From: Stenotrophomonas acidaminiphila
GTDB taxonomy: Bacteria; Pseudomonadota; Gammaproteobacteria; Xanthomonadales; Xanthomonadaceae
Reading direction: 5' to 3'
NCBI GenBank assembly: GCA_002951995.1
Contig: CP019797.1
Coordinates: 2,216,501-2,280,500, forward strand
DNA length: 64,000 bases
Part shown: positions 8,034-18,578 of the stretch, in pieces
How positions within the stretch are numbered: the stretch's first letter is position 1
How the letters are laid out: each line of letters opens with the position of its first letter
Made by a program: the position numbers and the translations under genes
The notes under the pieces: model-generated
What the model was told of the DNA's origin: nothing
Seen by the model: only the letters and a program-made list of their open reading frames with translations
Database searches by the model: none

Positions 8034-9803
8034 ATGACCGATACCGCCACCGCTCCCTCTTCTTCCGCCAAGGCACGGCTGGGCACGCTGCGGGCGCTGT
8101 GGCCGTTCGTGCGCCGCCACATGGCGCTGTTCACCGCCTGGCTGGCGGCGCTGGCGGTGGCTTCGGTGGCCACGCTGAGCTTCCCGGTCGCGTTCCGGCG
8201 CATGATCGACGACGGCTTCAGCAACGGCAGCAACATCGACCAGGTATTCCTGCTGGTGTTCGCGGTGGTGGTGGTGCTGGCCGTGGCGAGCGCCGCGCGC
8301 TTCTTCTTCGTGTCGCTGCTGGGCGAAAAAGTGGTGGCCGACCTCCGGCGCCAGCTCTATGCGCACCTGATCGCGCTGGACGCGCAGTTCCACGACCGCA
8401 ACCGCAGCGGCGAACTGGTCTCGCGGTTGTCCGCCGACAGCGAACTGCTGCGCAGCGTGGTCGGCAGCAGCATGTCGGTGGCGCTGCGCAGCACCGTCAC
8501 CGTGGTCGGCAGCGTGGCCATGCTGTTCGTCACCAGCCCGCGGCTGGCGGCGTTCACCCTGGTCGGCATCCCGCTGGCGGTCCTGCCGATCATCCTCGGC
8601 GCACGCCGGCTGGAAAAGGCCTCGCGCGCCAGCCAGGACCGCGTGGCCGATGCCAACAACCTCGCCAGCGAAACCCTGGGCGCGGTCCGCACCGTGCAGG
8701 CGCATGCGCGCGAAGGCTACGAAACCGGCCGCTTCGCCGATGCGGTGGCGGTGGCAGTGGCCACCGCGCGCGGACGCATCCGCACCCAGTCGCTGGTCAC
8801 CGCCATCGTCATCACACTGGTGTTCGGCGCGGTGGTGCTGGTGCTGTGGTCGGGCGCGCATGACGTGATCGCCGGGCGCATCAGCAAGGGCGAGCTGGGC
8901 CAGTTCGTGTTCTACGCGCTGATCGGCGGCGGCTCGGTGGGCGCACTGGCCGAGGTGTGGAATGAACTGCAGCGTGCCGCCGGCGGCATGGGCCGCATCG
9001 CCGAACTGCTGCAGGAACGCCCGGGCGTCAGCGCGCCGCCCGCGCCGCTGGCGCTGCCCACGCCGCTGCGCGGCGACATCCGCTTCCAGGACGTGGTCTT
9101 CCACTACCCGCAGCGCCCCGGGCAGCCGGCGCTGGACGGCTTCACCCTGCACGTGCGGCCGGGCGAGACCGTGGCGCTGGTCGGCCCCTCCGGGGCCGGC
9201 AAGAGCACGGTGCTGTCGCTGCTGCTGCGTTTCCACGATCCCGAGGCGGGAACCATCAGCGTCGATGGCATCGACCTGCGCCAGGCCGAACCGACCGCGC
9301 TGCGCGAGCAGATCGCGCTGGTGCCGCAGCAACCGGCGCTGTTCGCCTCCAGTGCGGCCGACAACATCCGCTACGGCCGCCTGCAGGCCAGCGACGAGGA
9401 AGTGCATGCCGCCGCCCGCGCCGCCGAGGCCGACGATTTCATCCGTGCCCTGCCCGAGGGCTACGCCAGCGAGCTCGGCGAGCGCGGCGCGCGCCTGTCC
9501 GGCGGCCAGCAGCAGCGCATCGCCATCGCCCGCGCCCTGCTCAAGGACGCGCCGATCCTGCTGCTGGACGAAGCCACCAGCGCGCTGGACGCGCAGAGCG
9601 AACGCGCGGTGCAGCAGGCGCTGGAACGGTTGATGGCCGGCCGCACCACGCTGGTGATCGCGCACCGCCTGGCCACCGTGCTAAAGGCCGACCGCATCGT
9701 GGTGATGGACCACGGCCGCATCGTGGCGCAGGGTACCCACGCGCAGTTGCTGCGCGAGGGCGGCCTGTACGCGGAACTGGCGCGGCTGCAGTTCATCGAC
9801 TGA
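8034..9803 (+). CDS. ABC exporter half-transporter, MsbA-related (TIGR02204 type)
   Basis: 589-residue permease-ATPase fusion. The N-terminal part (about 25-320) holds six predicted membrane helices of a type I exporter. The C-terminal ATPase has the Walker A motif GPSGAGKST near residue 384, the signature LSGGQQQR near 489 and Walker B ILLLDEAT near 507, followed by the D-loop SALD and the switch region IAHRL. It would work as a homodimer exporting a lipid, peptide or drug; the cargo cannot be read from sequence. It resembles the MsbA-related group more than msbA itself, and no lpxK is adjacent. The ATG at 8034 follows the end of yigZ by 37 bases; in-frame sequence upstream of it lacks family similarity. 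Confidence 0.9.
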   Translation: MTDTATAPSSSAKARLGTLRALWPFVRRHMALFTAWLAALAVASVATLSFPVAFRRMIDDGFSNGSNIDQVFLLVFAVVVVLAVASAARFFFVSLLGEKVVADLRRQLYAHLIALDAQFHDRNRSGELVSRLSADSELLRSVVGSSMSVALRSTVTVVGSVAMLFVTSPRLAAFTLVGIPLAVLPIILGARRLEKASRASQDRVADANNLASETLGAVRTVQAHAREGYETGRFADAVAVAVATARGRIRTQSLVTAIVITLVFGAVVLVLWSGAHDVIAGRISKGELGQFVFYALIGGGSVGALAEVWNELQRAAGGMGRIAELLQERPGVSAPPAPLALPTPLRGDIRFQDVVFHYPQRPGQPALDGFTLHVRPGETVALVGPSGAGKSTVLSLLLRFHDPEAGTISVDGIDLRQAEPTALREQIALVPQQPALFASSAADNIRYGRLQASDEEVHAAARAAEADDFIRALPEGYASELGERGARLSGGQQQRIAIARALLKDAPILLLDEATSALDAQSERAVQQALERLMAGRTTLVIAHRLATVLKADRIVVMDHGRIVAQGTHAQLLREGGLYAELARLQFID

Positions 9804-9877
9804 CGACGCCGCGCTAACGGGCGCCGATGCAGGCTGGCCCGGACGTACCGGGTTGCATGCCACGCAGGAGGTTGCCG

Positions 9878-10069
9878 ATGTCGTTCCGCCAGTTCCCCGC
9901 CACCGACAGCAACGGCGAGAGCCGCATCATCATCGAGTTCGTTCCCGAGCCCGGCAGCGCCGGCAACGGCGATACCACGCCGCGCTATGAACTGGACGAT
10001 GGCCGCCACCTGCGGCGCAACGCGCGCGAATTCGTCACGCTCGACGGACAGGTGCGGCTGCACATCTGA
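9878..10069 (+). CDS. Small conserved-type hypothetical protein, 63 aa
   Basis: The start is well supported: AGGAGG at 9866-9871 lies six bases before the ATG. The product is a soluble, acidic 63-residue protein with a β-strand-like pattern (ESRIIIEFVPEP, RYELDDGRHLRRN, EFVTLDGQVRLHI). I do not recognise a family. It follows the ABC exporter by 74 bases and may share its transcript. Codon use and third-position GC are typical of the surrounding genes, so it is probably real. Confidence 0.7.
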   Translation: MSFRQFPATDSNGESRIIIEFVPEPGSAGNGDTTPRYELDDGRHLRRNAREFVTLDGQVRLHI

Positions 10070-10179
10070 ACAAACGGCGGGCACCCGCGCGCACGACCTC
10101 CGTGCGTACGCCGGCCTTGTCGCCACACGCGCCGACATCACCGCCGGTGCGCGCATCCAGCTGGCGAATAATTGACCAG

Positions 10180-10263
10180 CCATCTTGACAGCCTTGCGCC
10201 GCAACGGCTGCCGGCGTTCATCCACAGGCTTGTGCGCAGGTCATCCACACCCGCTGTGGATGA
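10180..10263. repeat. 84-bp direct repeat, copy 1, with three TCATCCACA 9-mers
   Basis: Copy 1 matches 10373-10456 at 82 of 84 positions (offset 193). It contains TCATCCACA at 10218-10226 and 10241-10249 and the inverted TGTGGATGA at 10255-10263. The last two form a 9-bp stem with a CCCGC loop. The 9-mer differs from the DnaA box TTATCCACA at one position. The whole interval 10070-10463 holds no convincing gene. Confidence 0.85.
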
Positions 10264-10372
10264 ATGCGCGGGACACCGCCGACAACGCCTGGCGGAGCGG
10301 TGCTGCCGGCGATGCGACCGCAACCGATGCTTTCCCCGGATCGCCGATGCGCGCCGGCCAAAAATTCGCCAT

Positions 10373-10456
10373 CCATCTTGACAGCCTTGCGCCACAACGG
10401 CTGCCGGCATTCATCCACAGGCTTGTGCGCAGGTCATCCACACCCGCTGTGGATGA
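10373..10456. repeat. 84-bp direct repeat, copy 2, with three TCATCCACA 9-mers
   Basis: Second copy of the element at 10180. The 9-mers are at 10411-10419, 10434-10442 and, inverted, 10448-10456. The hairpin 10434-10456 ends 7 bases before the tyrA stop complement, so it could also act as a 3' end or stabilising structure for the tyrA message on the minus strand; no clear U-tract follows it. Confidence 0.85.
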
Positions 10457-10463
10457 CGCACGT

Positions 10464-11585
10464 TCAGTGCTGCAGTACCCGGCCGATGCCGGTGTGGTCG
10501 ATCTCGCGCGCGGCCGCGTCCAGCAGGTCCGGCGCATAGCGCTGGGCGAAGCCGATGCGGAAATGCACCTCGCCCGCCGGCGTACGCGAGGAATGGATCG
10601 AGGACAGGCTGATGCCGTGCCGTTCGAACACGTGCAGCAGCTCGCGCAGCGAACCGGCACGATCCTCGGGCAGGTGCACGCTCATCGCGCGCGTGTCGGT
10701 CAGGTCGGCCAGCAGGTAGCCCAGGCGCTCGAAGCTGTAATTGCCATCGCGCAGCGCCTGCTCGCCCACCGCCTGGCGGTTGTCGTCCAGGAACTGGCTG
10801 CGGAAGGCCGCCCGCGCCGCGTCGCTGCCGTCGGCCAGCTGCGCGCGCAGCTGCCGCAGCTGTTCCAGCATGCGGTCCAGTACCTCGCCCGCGTGCGGGT
10901 TGCCGAACTGGATGTCCTCGTAGATCGCCGGGTTGAGCGACAGGATGCGCGAGATCACCGCCGCATCCAGTTCGAATGCGGTCGAGCGGTAGGGCATCAG
11001 CGCCTGCAGTTCGCCAAGCAGCGGCGCGTAGCTGCGCAGCACGCCGGCCTGGGCCAGGTGGCTGGCATGTACCAGCGCCTGCACCAGCGCCATCACCCGG
11101 TCGTGGTGCTCGGGCGTGGCCGGCACGCACTCGGCCTCCAGCGCGGCGTACAGCCGTTCCAGCCAGGGCTGCCAGCACGCGGCCACGCGCGCCTCGCACA
11201 CCACCATCACCCGGCCCTTGAGCGTGGGCGCCTTGGGCGGCGCGGTCATCGGATGCAGCCCGGCCACGGAGGCCTGCGAGCGCAGCATCGCCGCCATCGG
11301 TGCGCTCTTGATCGAGGTCACGTCCAGCCACAGCCTGCCGCGTTCGCGCCCGCCCGAGCGCCGTACGTACTCGTCGATCAGGGCCGGCGTATGCCGGATC
11401 GGCGCCGAGAACAACAGCACGTCGGCGCGCTCGAGCAGCTGTTCGGGCGTCTGCGAGGCGGCGTCGACCGGATCGTGGCCGATCACCTCCAGCCCCATGC
11501 GTGCCTGGAAAAACCCGCGCAGCCAGCGGCCATAGGCGCCGCCACTGCCGACGATGCCGACGACCGGCGCCTGCGCCGCGCTCAC
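10464..11585 (-). CDS. tyrA: Prephenate dehydrogenase with C-terminal ACT domain
   Basis: 373-residue cytosolic enzyme that oxidatively decarboxylates prephenate to 4-hydroxyphenylpyruvate in tyrosine synthesis. The N-terminal NAD-binding fold starts with VGIVGSGGAYGRWL. The helical dimer domain follows (HPMTAPPKAP, LVHASHLAQAGVLRSYAPLLGELQ, with catalytic His residues). The last 80 residues form an ACT regulatory domain (RAMSVHLPEDRAGSLRELLH, FERHGISLSSIHS), pointing to feedback control by tyrosine. There is no chorismate mutase domain. The start is a GTG at 11585 that overlaps the pdxY stop as GTGA, so its translation appears coupled to pdxY. Confidence 0.88.
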   Translation of the reverse strand: MSAAQAPVVGIVGSGGAYGRWLRGFFQARMGLEVIGHDPVDAASQTPEQLLERADVLLFSAPIRHTPALIDEYVRRSGGRERGRLWLDVTSIKSAPMAAMLRSQASVAGLHPMTAPPKAPTLKGRVMVVCEARVAACWQPWLERLYAALEAECVPATPEHHDRVMALVQALVHASHLAQAGVLRSYAPLLGELQALMPYRSTAFELDAAVISRILSLNPAIYEDIQFGNPHAGEVLDRMLEQLRQLRAQLADGSDAARAAFRSQFLDDNRQAVGEQALRDGNYSFERLGYLLADLTDTRAMSVHLPEDRAGSLRELLHVFERHGISLSSIHSSRTPAGEVHFRIGFAQRYAPDLLDAAAREIDHTGIGRVLQH

Positions 11586-12490
11586 GCCAGCCGCTCGGCG
11601 CGGAACCGGTGCGGCGTGCCCAGTGCCGCCGGCGCCGCCGCCAATACGTCGAACTCCTCCACGCCGTGCGCCAGCGTCGCTTCCAGCGCGGCATGCACGC
11701 CGGCGATGGCGCGCCCCACCGCATCCTCGAAGCGATGGCCCTTGAGCAGGAACGCCACCAGCAGCGACATCAGCACATCGCCGGTGCCGGCCACGTCCAC
11801 CGGCAGGTGCGGCGAGGCCCAGCGCCAGACCTCGTCGCGGCCGATCGCCAGGGTCACCAGTTCGCCCGGCACGCCGGACACCGAATGCGCGATCACCCAC
11901 TGCGGGCCGCGCTCAAGCAGCACGCGCGAAGCGGCGATGGCGTCGTCCTGGCGTAGCGCCGGCATGCCGGTCAGGCGACCCAGTTCGAAGGCATTGGGGG
12001 TGACCAGCCAGGCATGCGGCAGCAACCGCTCGGCGAAGATGCGCTCCAGCCCCGGCTCGACATAGGGACCGGTGTGGGTATCGCCGATCACCGGGTCCAG
12101 GCAGTAGCGCAGGTCCGGGCAGGCGGGCAGCACCGCGTCCAGCCAGTCGGCGAACGCCGCGCCGTTGGCCACGCTGCCGAAATAACCGGACACCAGCGCG
12201 CCGGCGCGCTGCGGCAGGCCGCGCTCGCTGGCTCCCTGCAGCAGTTCGGCGAACCAGTCCGCCGGCAGCACGCGGCCGCGCAGCGTCGCGTAGAACGGCG
12301 CGTTGCTGAGCAGGGTGGTGGGAATCTCCGCCACGCGCAGGCCCAGCGCGCGCAGCGGCGGCACCGCCGCGCTGTTGCCGGCATGGCCGTAGACCAGCTG
12401 CGACTGTACGGAAATCACGTCCACCGGCGAAGGCCCGTCCGGGCGTTGCCGGCGACCGTGCACGAGATGGCTGTGGTCGACGTCGTTCAT
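11582..12490 (-). CDS. pdxY: Pyridoxal kinase
   Basis: 302-residue ribokinase-like enzyme that phosphorylates pyridoxal in vitamin B6 salvage. Family marks are ISVQSQLVYGHAGNSAAVPP at the N-terminus, GYFGSVANG, DPVIGDTHTGPYV, the T-P-N-x-E motif (TPNAFELGRLTG) and the ATP/anion-hole DVAGTGDVLMSLL with the catalytic Asp. About 22 residues before VDVISVQSQ are extra relative to PdxY proteins, which usually begin directly at that strand, so an internal GTG start is possible. The 3' end overlaps tyrA by 4 bases. Pairing with tyrA makes sense in that aminotransferases of aromatic synthesis need pyridoxal phosphate, but this is inference. Confidence 0.9.
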   Translation of the reverse strand: MNDVDHSHLVHGRRQRPDGPSPVDVISVQSQLVYGHAGNSAAVPPLRALGLRVAEIPTTLLSNAPFYATLRGRVLPADWFAELLQGASERGLPQRAGALVSGYFGSVANGAAFADWLDAVLPACPDLRYCLDPVIGDTHTGPYVEPGLERIFAERLLPHAWLVTPNAFELGRLTGMPALRQDDAIAASRVLLERGPQWVIAHSVSGVPGELVTLAIGRDEVWRWASPHLPVDVAGTGDVLMSLLVAFLLKGHRFEDAVGRAIAGVHAALEATLAHGVEEFDVLAAAPAALGTPHRFRAERLA

Positions 12491-12563
12491 CGCCGCATTC
12501 TACGCCTGCGCAAACGGTGGCCGGCGGCATGGATGCGCACGCAACCAAATGCCGGAAACGACG

Positions 12564-12585
12564 AAGCCGCAGCGGACTGCGGCTT
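12564..12585 (-). terminator. Terminator of the grpE-dnaK-dnaJ region
   Basis: A 9-bp perfect stem AAGCCGCAG/CTGCGGCTT with a four-base loop lies 30 bases beyond the dnaJ stop. On the minus strand it is followed by a moderately T-rich CGTCGTTT. Confidence 0.75.
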
Positions 12586-12614
12586 GGTCATGGCATTGCA
12601 GCGATCGCGCCGGG

Positions 12615-13745
12615 TCAGGACGAGGTCATGCGGTCCCAGAAGCCCTTGACGCCGTCCAGGAAGGTGGCCGACTTGGGCGAGTGCTTGCGCGCCTCCTCGC
12701 CACTGAAGGTGGCCTCGAACTGCTCCAGCAGCCGGCGCTGCTCGGCGGTCAGGTTGACCGGCGTTTCCACCACGATGCGGCAGTACAGGTCGCCCTCGGT
12801 ACGGCTGCGCACCGAGCGCACGCCCTTGCCTCGCAGGCGGAACAGTTTGCCGGTCTGGGTCTCGGCGGGAATGCGGATCTCCGCCTCGCCGCCCAGCGTG
12901 GCCACGCGCACGGCGTCGCCCAGCGCCGCCTGCGAAATGCGGATCGGCACTTCGCAGTGCAGGTCGTCGCCGTCGCGGGTGAAGATCGGGTGCTCGCGCA
13001 CGCGCACTTCCACGTACAGGTCGCCCGGCGGGGTACCGGCCGGACCGGCCTCGCCCTCGCCCTGCAGACGGATGCGGTCGCCGGTATCGACGCCGGCCGG
13101 CACTTTGACCGACAGCACCTTGTCTTCCTCGACGCGGCCGTTGCCATGGCAGGTCCTGCACGGGCGGGCGACGATCTGGCCGCGGCCGCCGCAGTTGTGG
13201 CAGGCCTGCTGCATGGCGAAGATGCCGCGCTGCATGCGCACCTGGCCACGACCGCCACAGACGTTGCAGGTCTCGACCTTGCCGTCCTCCGAACCGCTGC
13301 CGTCGCAGTCGCCGCACTCGACCAGGGTCGGGATTTCGATGCGCCGTTCCACGCCGGCCACCGCTTCCTCCAGGTCCAGCTCCATCACGTAGCCGATGTC
13401 GGCGCCGCGACGCGCCTGGCGGGCGCCGCCGCCCCCGCCGAAGATGTTGCCGAAGATGTCGCCGAAGATGTCGCCCATGTCCGGGCCACCGGGACCGCCG
13501 CCCATGCCGCCCATGCCGTGTTCGAACGCGGCGTGGCCGTGGGCGTCGTACATGCGCCGCTTGTTGCCGTCGGACAGGACCTCGTAGGCCTCCTTGCACT
13601 CCTTGAAGGCGGCTTCGGCCGCGGCATCGCCCGGGTTGCGGTCCGGGTGGTGCTTCATCGCGCAGCGACGGTAGGCCTTCTTCAGTTCCTCGTCGCCGGC
13701 GTCGCGGGAGACACCCAGTACTTCGTAGTAATCGCGCTTGCTCAT
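12615..13745 (-). CDS. dnaJ: Chaperone protein DnaJ
   Basis: 376-residue type I Hsp40 co-chaperone that stimulates DnaK ATPase and delivers clients. The J domain (1-70) has the essential HPD motif in [11 protein letters not shown] Gly/Phe-rich linker follows (about 75-110). The zinc-binding domain has four CxxCxGxG-type repeats ([33 protein letters not shown]), all cysteines present. The two β-barrel client domains complete a normal-length protein. It is last in the grpE-dnaK-dnaJ cluster, 133 bases after dnaK, and a cluster of hairpins fills that gap. Confidence 0.97.
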   Translation of the reverse strand: MSKRDYYEVLGVSRDAGDEELKKAYRRCAMKHHPDRNPGDAAAEAAFKECKEAYEVLSDGNKRRMYDAHGHAAFEHGMGGMGGGPGGPDMGDIFGDIFGNIFGGGGGARQARRGADIGYVMELDLEEAVAGVERRIEIPTLVECGDCDGSGSEDGKVETCNVCGGRGQVRMQRGIFAMQQACHNCGGRGQIVARPCRTCHGNGRVEEDKVLSVKVPAGVDTGDRIRLQGEGEAGPAGTPPGDLYVEVRVREHPIFTRDGDDLHCEVPIRISQAALGDAVRVATLGGEAEIRIPAETQTGKLFRLRGKGVRSVRSRTEGDLYCRIVVETPVNLTAEQRRLLEQFEATFSGEEARKHSPKSATFLDGVKGFWDRMTSS

Positions 13746-13757
13746 GCTCTACCTCTC

Positions 13758-13869
13758 CCTCCCCCTCCAGGGGAGGGCTGGGGCGGGGGTTCGTGGATGC
13801 GACAAGGGCCCGGGACCGCGATGCGGTCCCGAACCCTCACCCCGGCCCCTCTCCGCGCAGGGAGAGGGG
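13758..13869. repeat. Three-hairpin intergenic element between dnaK and dnaJ
   Basis: The dnaK-dnaJ gap holds a CCTCC/GGAGG hairpin near 13760-13777, a GGGACCGC-GAT-GCGGTCCC hairpin (13812-13830) and CCCCTCTCC/GGAGAGGGG (13846-13854 with 13861-13869). The outer parts GGCTGGGGCGGGGGTTCG and CGAACCCTCACCCCGGCC are themselves imperfect inverted copies, so the element is a head-to-head pair around a central stem. Such GAGGGG-type intergenic repeats are common in xanthomonads. It could lower dnaJ expression relative to dnaK by RNA processing (inference). Confidence 0.75.
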
Positions 13870-13878
13870 CGCCGGACG

Positions 13879-15801
<1,923 letters not shown>

Positions 15802-15850
15802 GGGGGACTCCTGAGGATTCGTGTGCCGGCAGCCGCCGGGTATGAACGGG

Positions 15851-15879
15851 ATGTGGGGGATGGCCGGATGACATTCAAG
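15851..15879 (-). promoter_or_regulatory. Sigma32-like heat-shock promoter upstream of dnaK
   Basis: On the minus strand, CTTGAA (15874-15879) is followed after 16 bases by CCCACAT (15851-15857), near the sigma32 consensus CTTGAA-N13-17-CCCCATNT. The predicted RNA start is roughly 40 bases before the dnaK ATG. The same -10 variant CCCACAT occurs before grpE. Confidence 0.65.
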
Positions 15880-15942
15880 CCACCCCCGGAACGCTGTTTG
15901 CCGCTGGCCGCCGGCGTTAAGGCGGCGGCCAGCCGGCCGGGG

Positions 15943-16458
15943 TCAGTCGACCCGGGCCACCACCACCAGCGCCGGCCGCAGCAGGCGCTCGTTGAGCAGG
16001 TAGCCCTTCTGGAACACGGTCACCACCGCGCCCGGGGCCATCCCGGCCGGCGCGTCGACCTGGCTGATGGCCTGGTGATGCTCGGGATTGAAGGCCTGGC
16101 CCACCGGGTCGAGCAGGGTCAGGCCGTTGTCGGCGGCGACCTTGAGCAGTTGCTTGTAGGTCAGCTCCAGCCCTTCGCGCAGCGGGCTGGGCTCGCTGCC
16201 GGCGGCGGCCAGCCCCGCGTCCAGGCTGTCGAACACCGGCAGCAGCTCGCCCAGCAGCTTCTCGTTGGCGAACTTGCGCGCCTGTTCGATGTCGCGCGCC
16301 ACGCGCTTGCGCTGGTTTTCCAGGTCGGCGCGCTCGCGCAGCGACTCGCCCTTGAGCTGCTCGATCTCGGTGCGCAGCGCCTGGACCTGCGCGTCCTGCG
16401 CCGCGGCCATGCCCTCGGCGCTGTTGTCGGTCTCGAATTCGGGGTGGTCTTGGTTCAT
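15943..16458 (-). CDS. grpE: Nucleotide exchange factor GrpE
   Basis: 171-residue DnaK nucleotide exchange factor. A long N-terminal coiled coil (about 20-85, including [20 protein letters not shown]) leads to the four-helix bundle and the C-terminal β-wing, where the family signature is seen as [11 protein letters not shown] and [17 protein letters not shown]. Length is normal. It is first in the heat-shock cluster, directly behind a sigma32-like promoter. A 10-bp hairpin (15903-15912 with 15924-15933) lies 9 bases after its stop, before dnaK. In Xanthomonas hrcA precedes grpE; here the 186-base upstream interval leads straight to the divergent recN, and no hrcA is present. Confidence 0.95.
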   Translation of the reverse strand: MNQDHPEFETDNSAEGMAAAQDAQVQALRTEIEQLKGESLRERADLENQRKRVARDIEQARKFANEKLLGELLPVFDSLDAGLAAAGSEPSPLREGLELTYKQLLKVAADNGLTLLDPVGQAFNPEHHQAISQVDAPAGMAPGAVVTVFQKGYLLNERLLRPALVVVARVD

Positions 16459-16502
16459 TTCCGGTTCCCTGGCGGTCGTTCTGCCGCCTGCCTGCTCCCC
16501 CG

Positions 16503-16529
16503 TATGTGGGCTGCCCCCCGGGTTTCAAG
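16503..16529 (-). promoter_or_regulatory. Sigma32-like heat-shock promoter upstream of grpE
   Basis: On the minus strand, CTTGAA (16524-16529) and CCCACATA (16503-16510) are 13 bases apart, close to the sigma32 consensus. The element lies 45 bases before the grpE ATG. No CIRCE inverted repeat (TTAGCACTC-N9-GAGTGCTAA) is present in the interval. Confidence 0.7.
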
Positions 16530-16644
16530 GTTCCGGCTCATCCGGTGCGACGGCCGCGCATTAATGTGGCGCCCGGAGCGCCCTTCCCGGATTGACCCGC
16601 CGCATGCACATGCTAGTTTTGCGCGGCCCCATCTTCTGCCGACC

Positions 16645-18309
16645 ATGCTCAGACATCTTTCGATCAAGGATTTCGCCGTCGTCCGCGCCACCGAACTGGA
16701 GTTCGGGCCAGGCATGACCGTGGTTTCCGGCGAGACCGGCGCCGGCAAGTCGCTGATGGTCGACGCCCTGGGCTTCCTGTCCGGGCTGCGCGCCGACAGC
16801 GGCGTGGTCCGCCACGGCGCCAGCCGGGCCGAGCTTTCGGCCGAATTCGACCTGGACGACGGCGCCCCGGCCCGCCGCTGGCTGCAGGACAACGAACTGG
16901 ACGACGAGGACCAGTGCCAGCTGCGCCGGGTGATCCGCGCCGACGGCGGCTCGCGCGCCTTCATCAACGGCCGCCCGGTACCGGTGTCACAGCTGGCCGA
17001 ACTGGCCGCCTTCCTGGTCGAGATCCATGGCCAGCACGAACAGCAGGCGCTGCTGTCGCGCCCCAGCCAGCTGGCGCTGCTCGATGCCTATGCCCGCAAC
17101 GACGCCGAGCGCACCGCGGTACGCGCCGCCAGCAGCCGCTGGCAGGCGCTGGTCGACGAGCGCGACGCGCTGTCGCAGCAGGGCGACGTCTCCGACCGCA
17201 TCGCCTTCCTGGAGCACCAGTTGGGCGAACTGCAGCGCGAGGAACTGGAACCGGCCGCGGTGGCCGCGCTGGCCGCCAGCCACCGCCGCCAGGCGCATTC
17301 CACCGCGCTGATCGAAGCCTGCCAGTACGCCGGCGGCGCGCTCAACGGCGACGACGGCCCGTCCCTGCTCGGCCTGCTGCAACAGGTGCGGCACGAACTG
17401 TCGCGGGTCAGCCAGCACGACCCGCGGCTGGGCGAGATCGACGGCATGCTCGACGCCGCCGGCATCCAGCTGCACGAGGCCCTGGCCCAGCTGGACCGGG
17501 TGCAGGACGACCTGGACAGCGACCCGGAGGCGTTCGAGGACATCGAGCGCCGGCTCGGCCGCCTGCACGACCTGGCACGCAAGCACCGGGTGTCGATGGA
17601 GGAGCTGGCGGCCACCCGCGAGCGCATCGCCGCGGAGCTGGAACAACTGCGCGGCGCCGACGCGCGGCTGTCGCAACTGGCTGGCGAGATCGACAAGGCG
17701 GCCGCGCACTGGCAGGCGCAGGCCGCCGTGCTCACCGCCAGCCGCGCCACCGCGGCCAGCGCGCTGTCGGACACCACCACCGCGCTGATCGGCGAGCTCG
17801 GCATGGGCGGCGGCCAGTTCCTGATCGAGCTGGAACCGCAGCCGCAGCCGCGCCCCGACCCGAATGGCGCCGAACGGGTCGAATTCCTGGTCGCCGCCAA
17901 CGCCGGGCAGCCGCCCAGGGCGCTGCGCAAGGTCGCCTCCGGCGGCGAACTGTCGCGCATCTCGCTGGCCATCGAAGTGGCGGCACTGGGCCTGGATGCG
18001 GTACCGACCATGGTGTTCGACGAGGTTGATTCGGGGATCGGCGGTGCCGTGGCCGATATCGTCGGCAAGAAGCTGCGCGCCCTGGGCGAGCGCCGCCAGG
18101 TGCTGTGCGTGACCCACCTGCCGCAGGTCGCTTCCAAGGGGCACGCCCATTACCGGGTCAGCAAGGCGCCGGTGGAAGGCATGACCCAGAGCGCGGTGGA
18201 ACTGCTCGATGCCAAGGGCCGCGAGGAAGAGCTGGCACGCATGCTCGGCGGCGCCGAAGTCAGCAAGGAAGCCCGCGCCGCGGCCCGCAAACTGCTCGCC
18301 GAGGCCTGA
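16645..18309 (+). CDS. recN: DNA repair protein RecN
   Basis: 554-residue SMC-like ATPase that acts early in double-strand-break repair. The N-terminal ATPase half has the Walker A motif GETGAGKSLMVDAL near residue 30; long coiled-coil arms run through the middle (about 160-350); and the C-terminal half has the ABC signature ASGGELSRISLAIEV, Walker B PTMVFDEVDSGIGG and the final switch VLCVTHLPQVAS. The ATG at 16645 follows a CCGACC leader without a strong Shine-Dalgarno. It is divergent from grpE. I looked for a TTAG-N6-TACTA LexA site upstream and found none, so SOS control is not supported by this sequence. Confidence 0.96.
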   Translation: MLRHLSIKDFAVVRATELEFGPGMTVVSGETGAGKSLMVDALGFLSGLRADSGVVRHGASRAELSAEFDLDDGAPARRWLQDNELDDEDQCQLRRVIRADGGSRAFINGRPVPVSQLAELAAFLVEIHGQHEQQALLSRPSQLALLDAYARNDAERTAVRAASSRWQALVDERDALSQQGDVSDRIAFLEHQLGELQREELEPAAVAALAASHRRQAHSTALIEACQYAGGALNGDDGPSLLGLLQQVRHELSRVSQHDPRLGEIDGMLDAAGIQLHEALAQLDRVQDDLDSDPEAFEDIERRLGRLHDLARKHRVSMEELAATRERIAAELEQLRGADARLSQLAGEIDKAAAHWQAQAAVLTASRATAASALSDTTTALIGELGMGGGQFLIELEPQPQPRPDPNGAERVEFLVAANAGQPPRALRKVASGGELSRISLAIEVAALGLDAVPTMVFDEVDSGIGGAVADIVGKKLRALGERRQVLCVTHLPQVASKGHAHYRVSKAPVEGMTQSAVELLDAKGREEELARMLGGAEVSKEARAAARKLLAEA

Positions 18310-18526
18310 GCCGGCCCGGCACGACACGGCACTGCCGGGCCAGGGCCGGGACCCGCCGCACGGGCGCCATCCGCGCCGCCGGGCCTGACCCACCTGGCAG
18401 CGACGGCCTCGCTGCCGCTGCCGGGCCGGTGCCCGCCAACGCAGCCACCGGGCGTCACGCCCCGGCGCTGCCCCTGCATGCCCTTCCCCGCCCTGGGTGC
18501 GGGAGGAGGCGCAGACCCGCTGAAAC

Positions 18527-18555
18527 GACGACACCGGCCCAAGGCCGGTGTCGTC
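18527..18555 (-). terminator. Terminator after fur
   Basis: A 13-bp perfect stem (GACGACACCGGCC / GGCCGGTGTCGTC) with a three-base loop lies 24 bases beyond the fur stop, followed on the minus strand by GTTTC. It also ends 218 bases downstream of recN, so it may serve both convergent genes. The GC-rich gap 18310-18526 shows no gene. Confidence 0.85.
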
Positions 18556-18578
18556 AGGTACGGGCGCCCGATGGCTGC

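Noticed and set aside
10180..10456. Chromosomal replication origin
   Set aside because: No AT-rich unwinding region, and no dnaA, dnaN or gidA nearby; DnaA-box-like sites all have a mismatch at position 2.
15900..16640. CIRCE operator for HrcA
   Set aside because: No TTAGCACTC-N9-GAGTGCTAA-type repeat found before grpE or dnaK.
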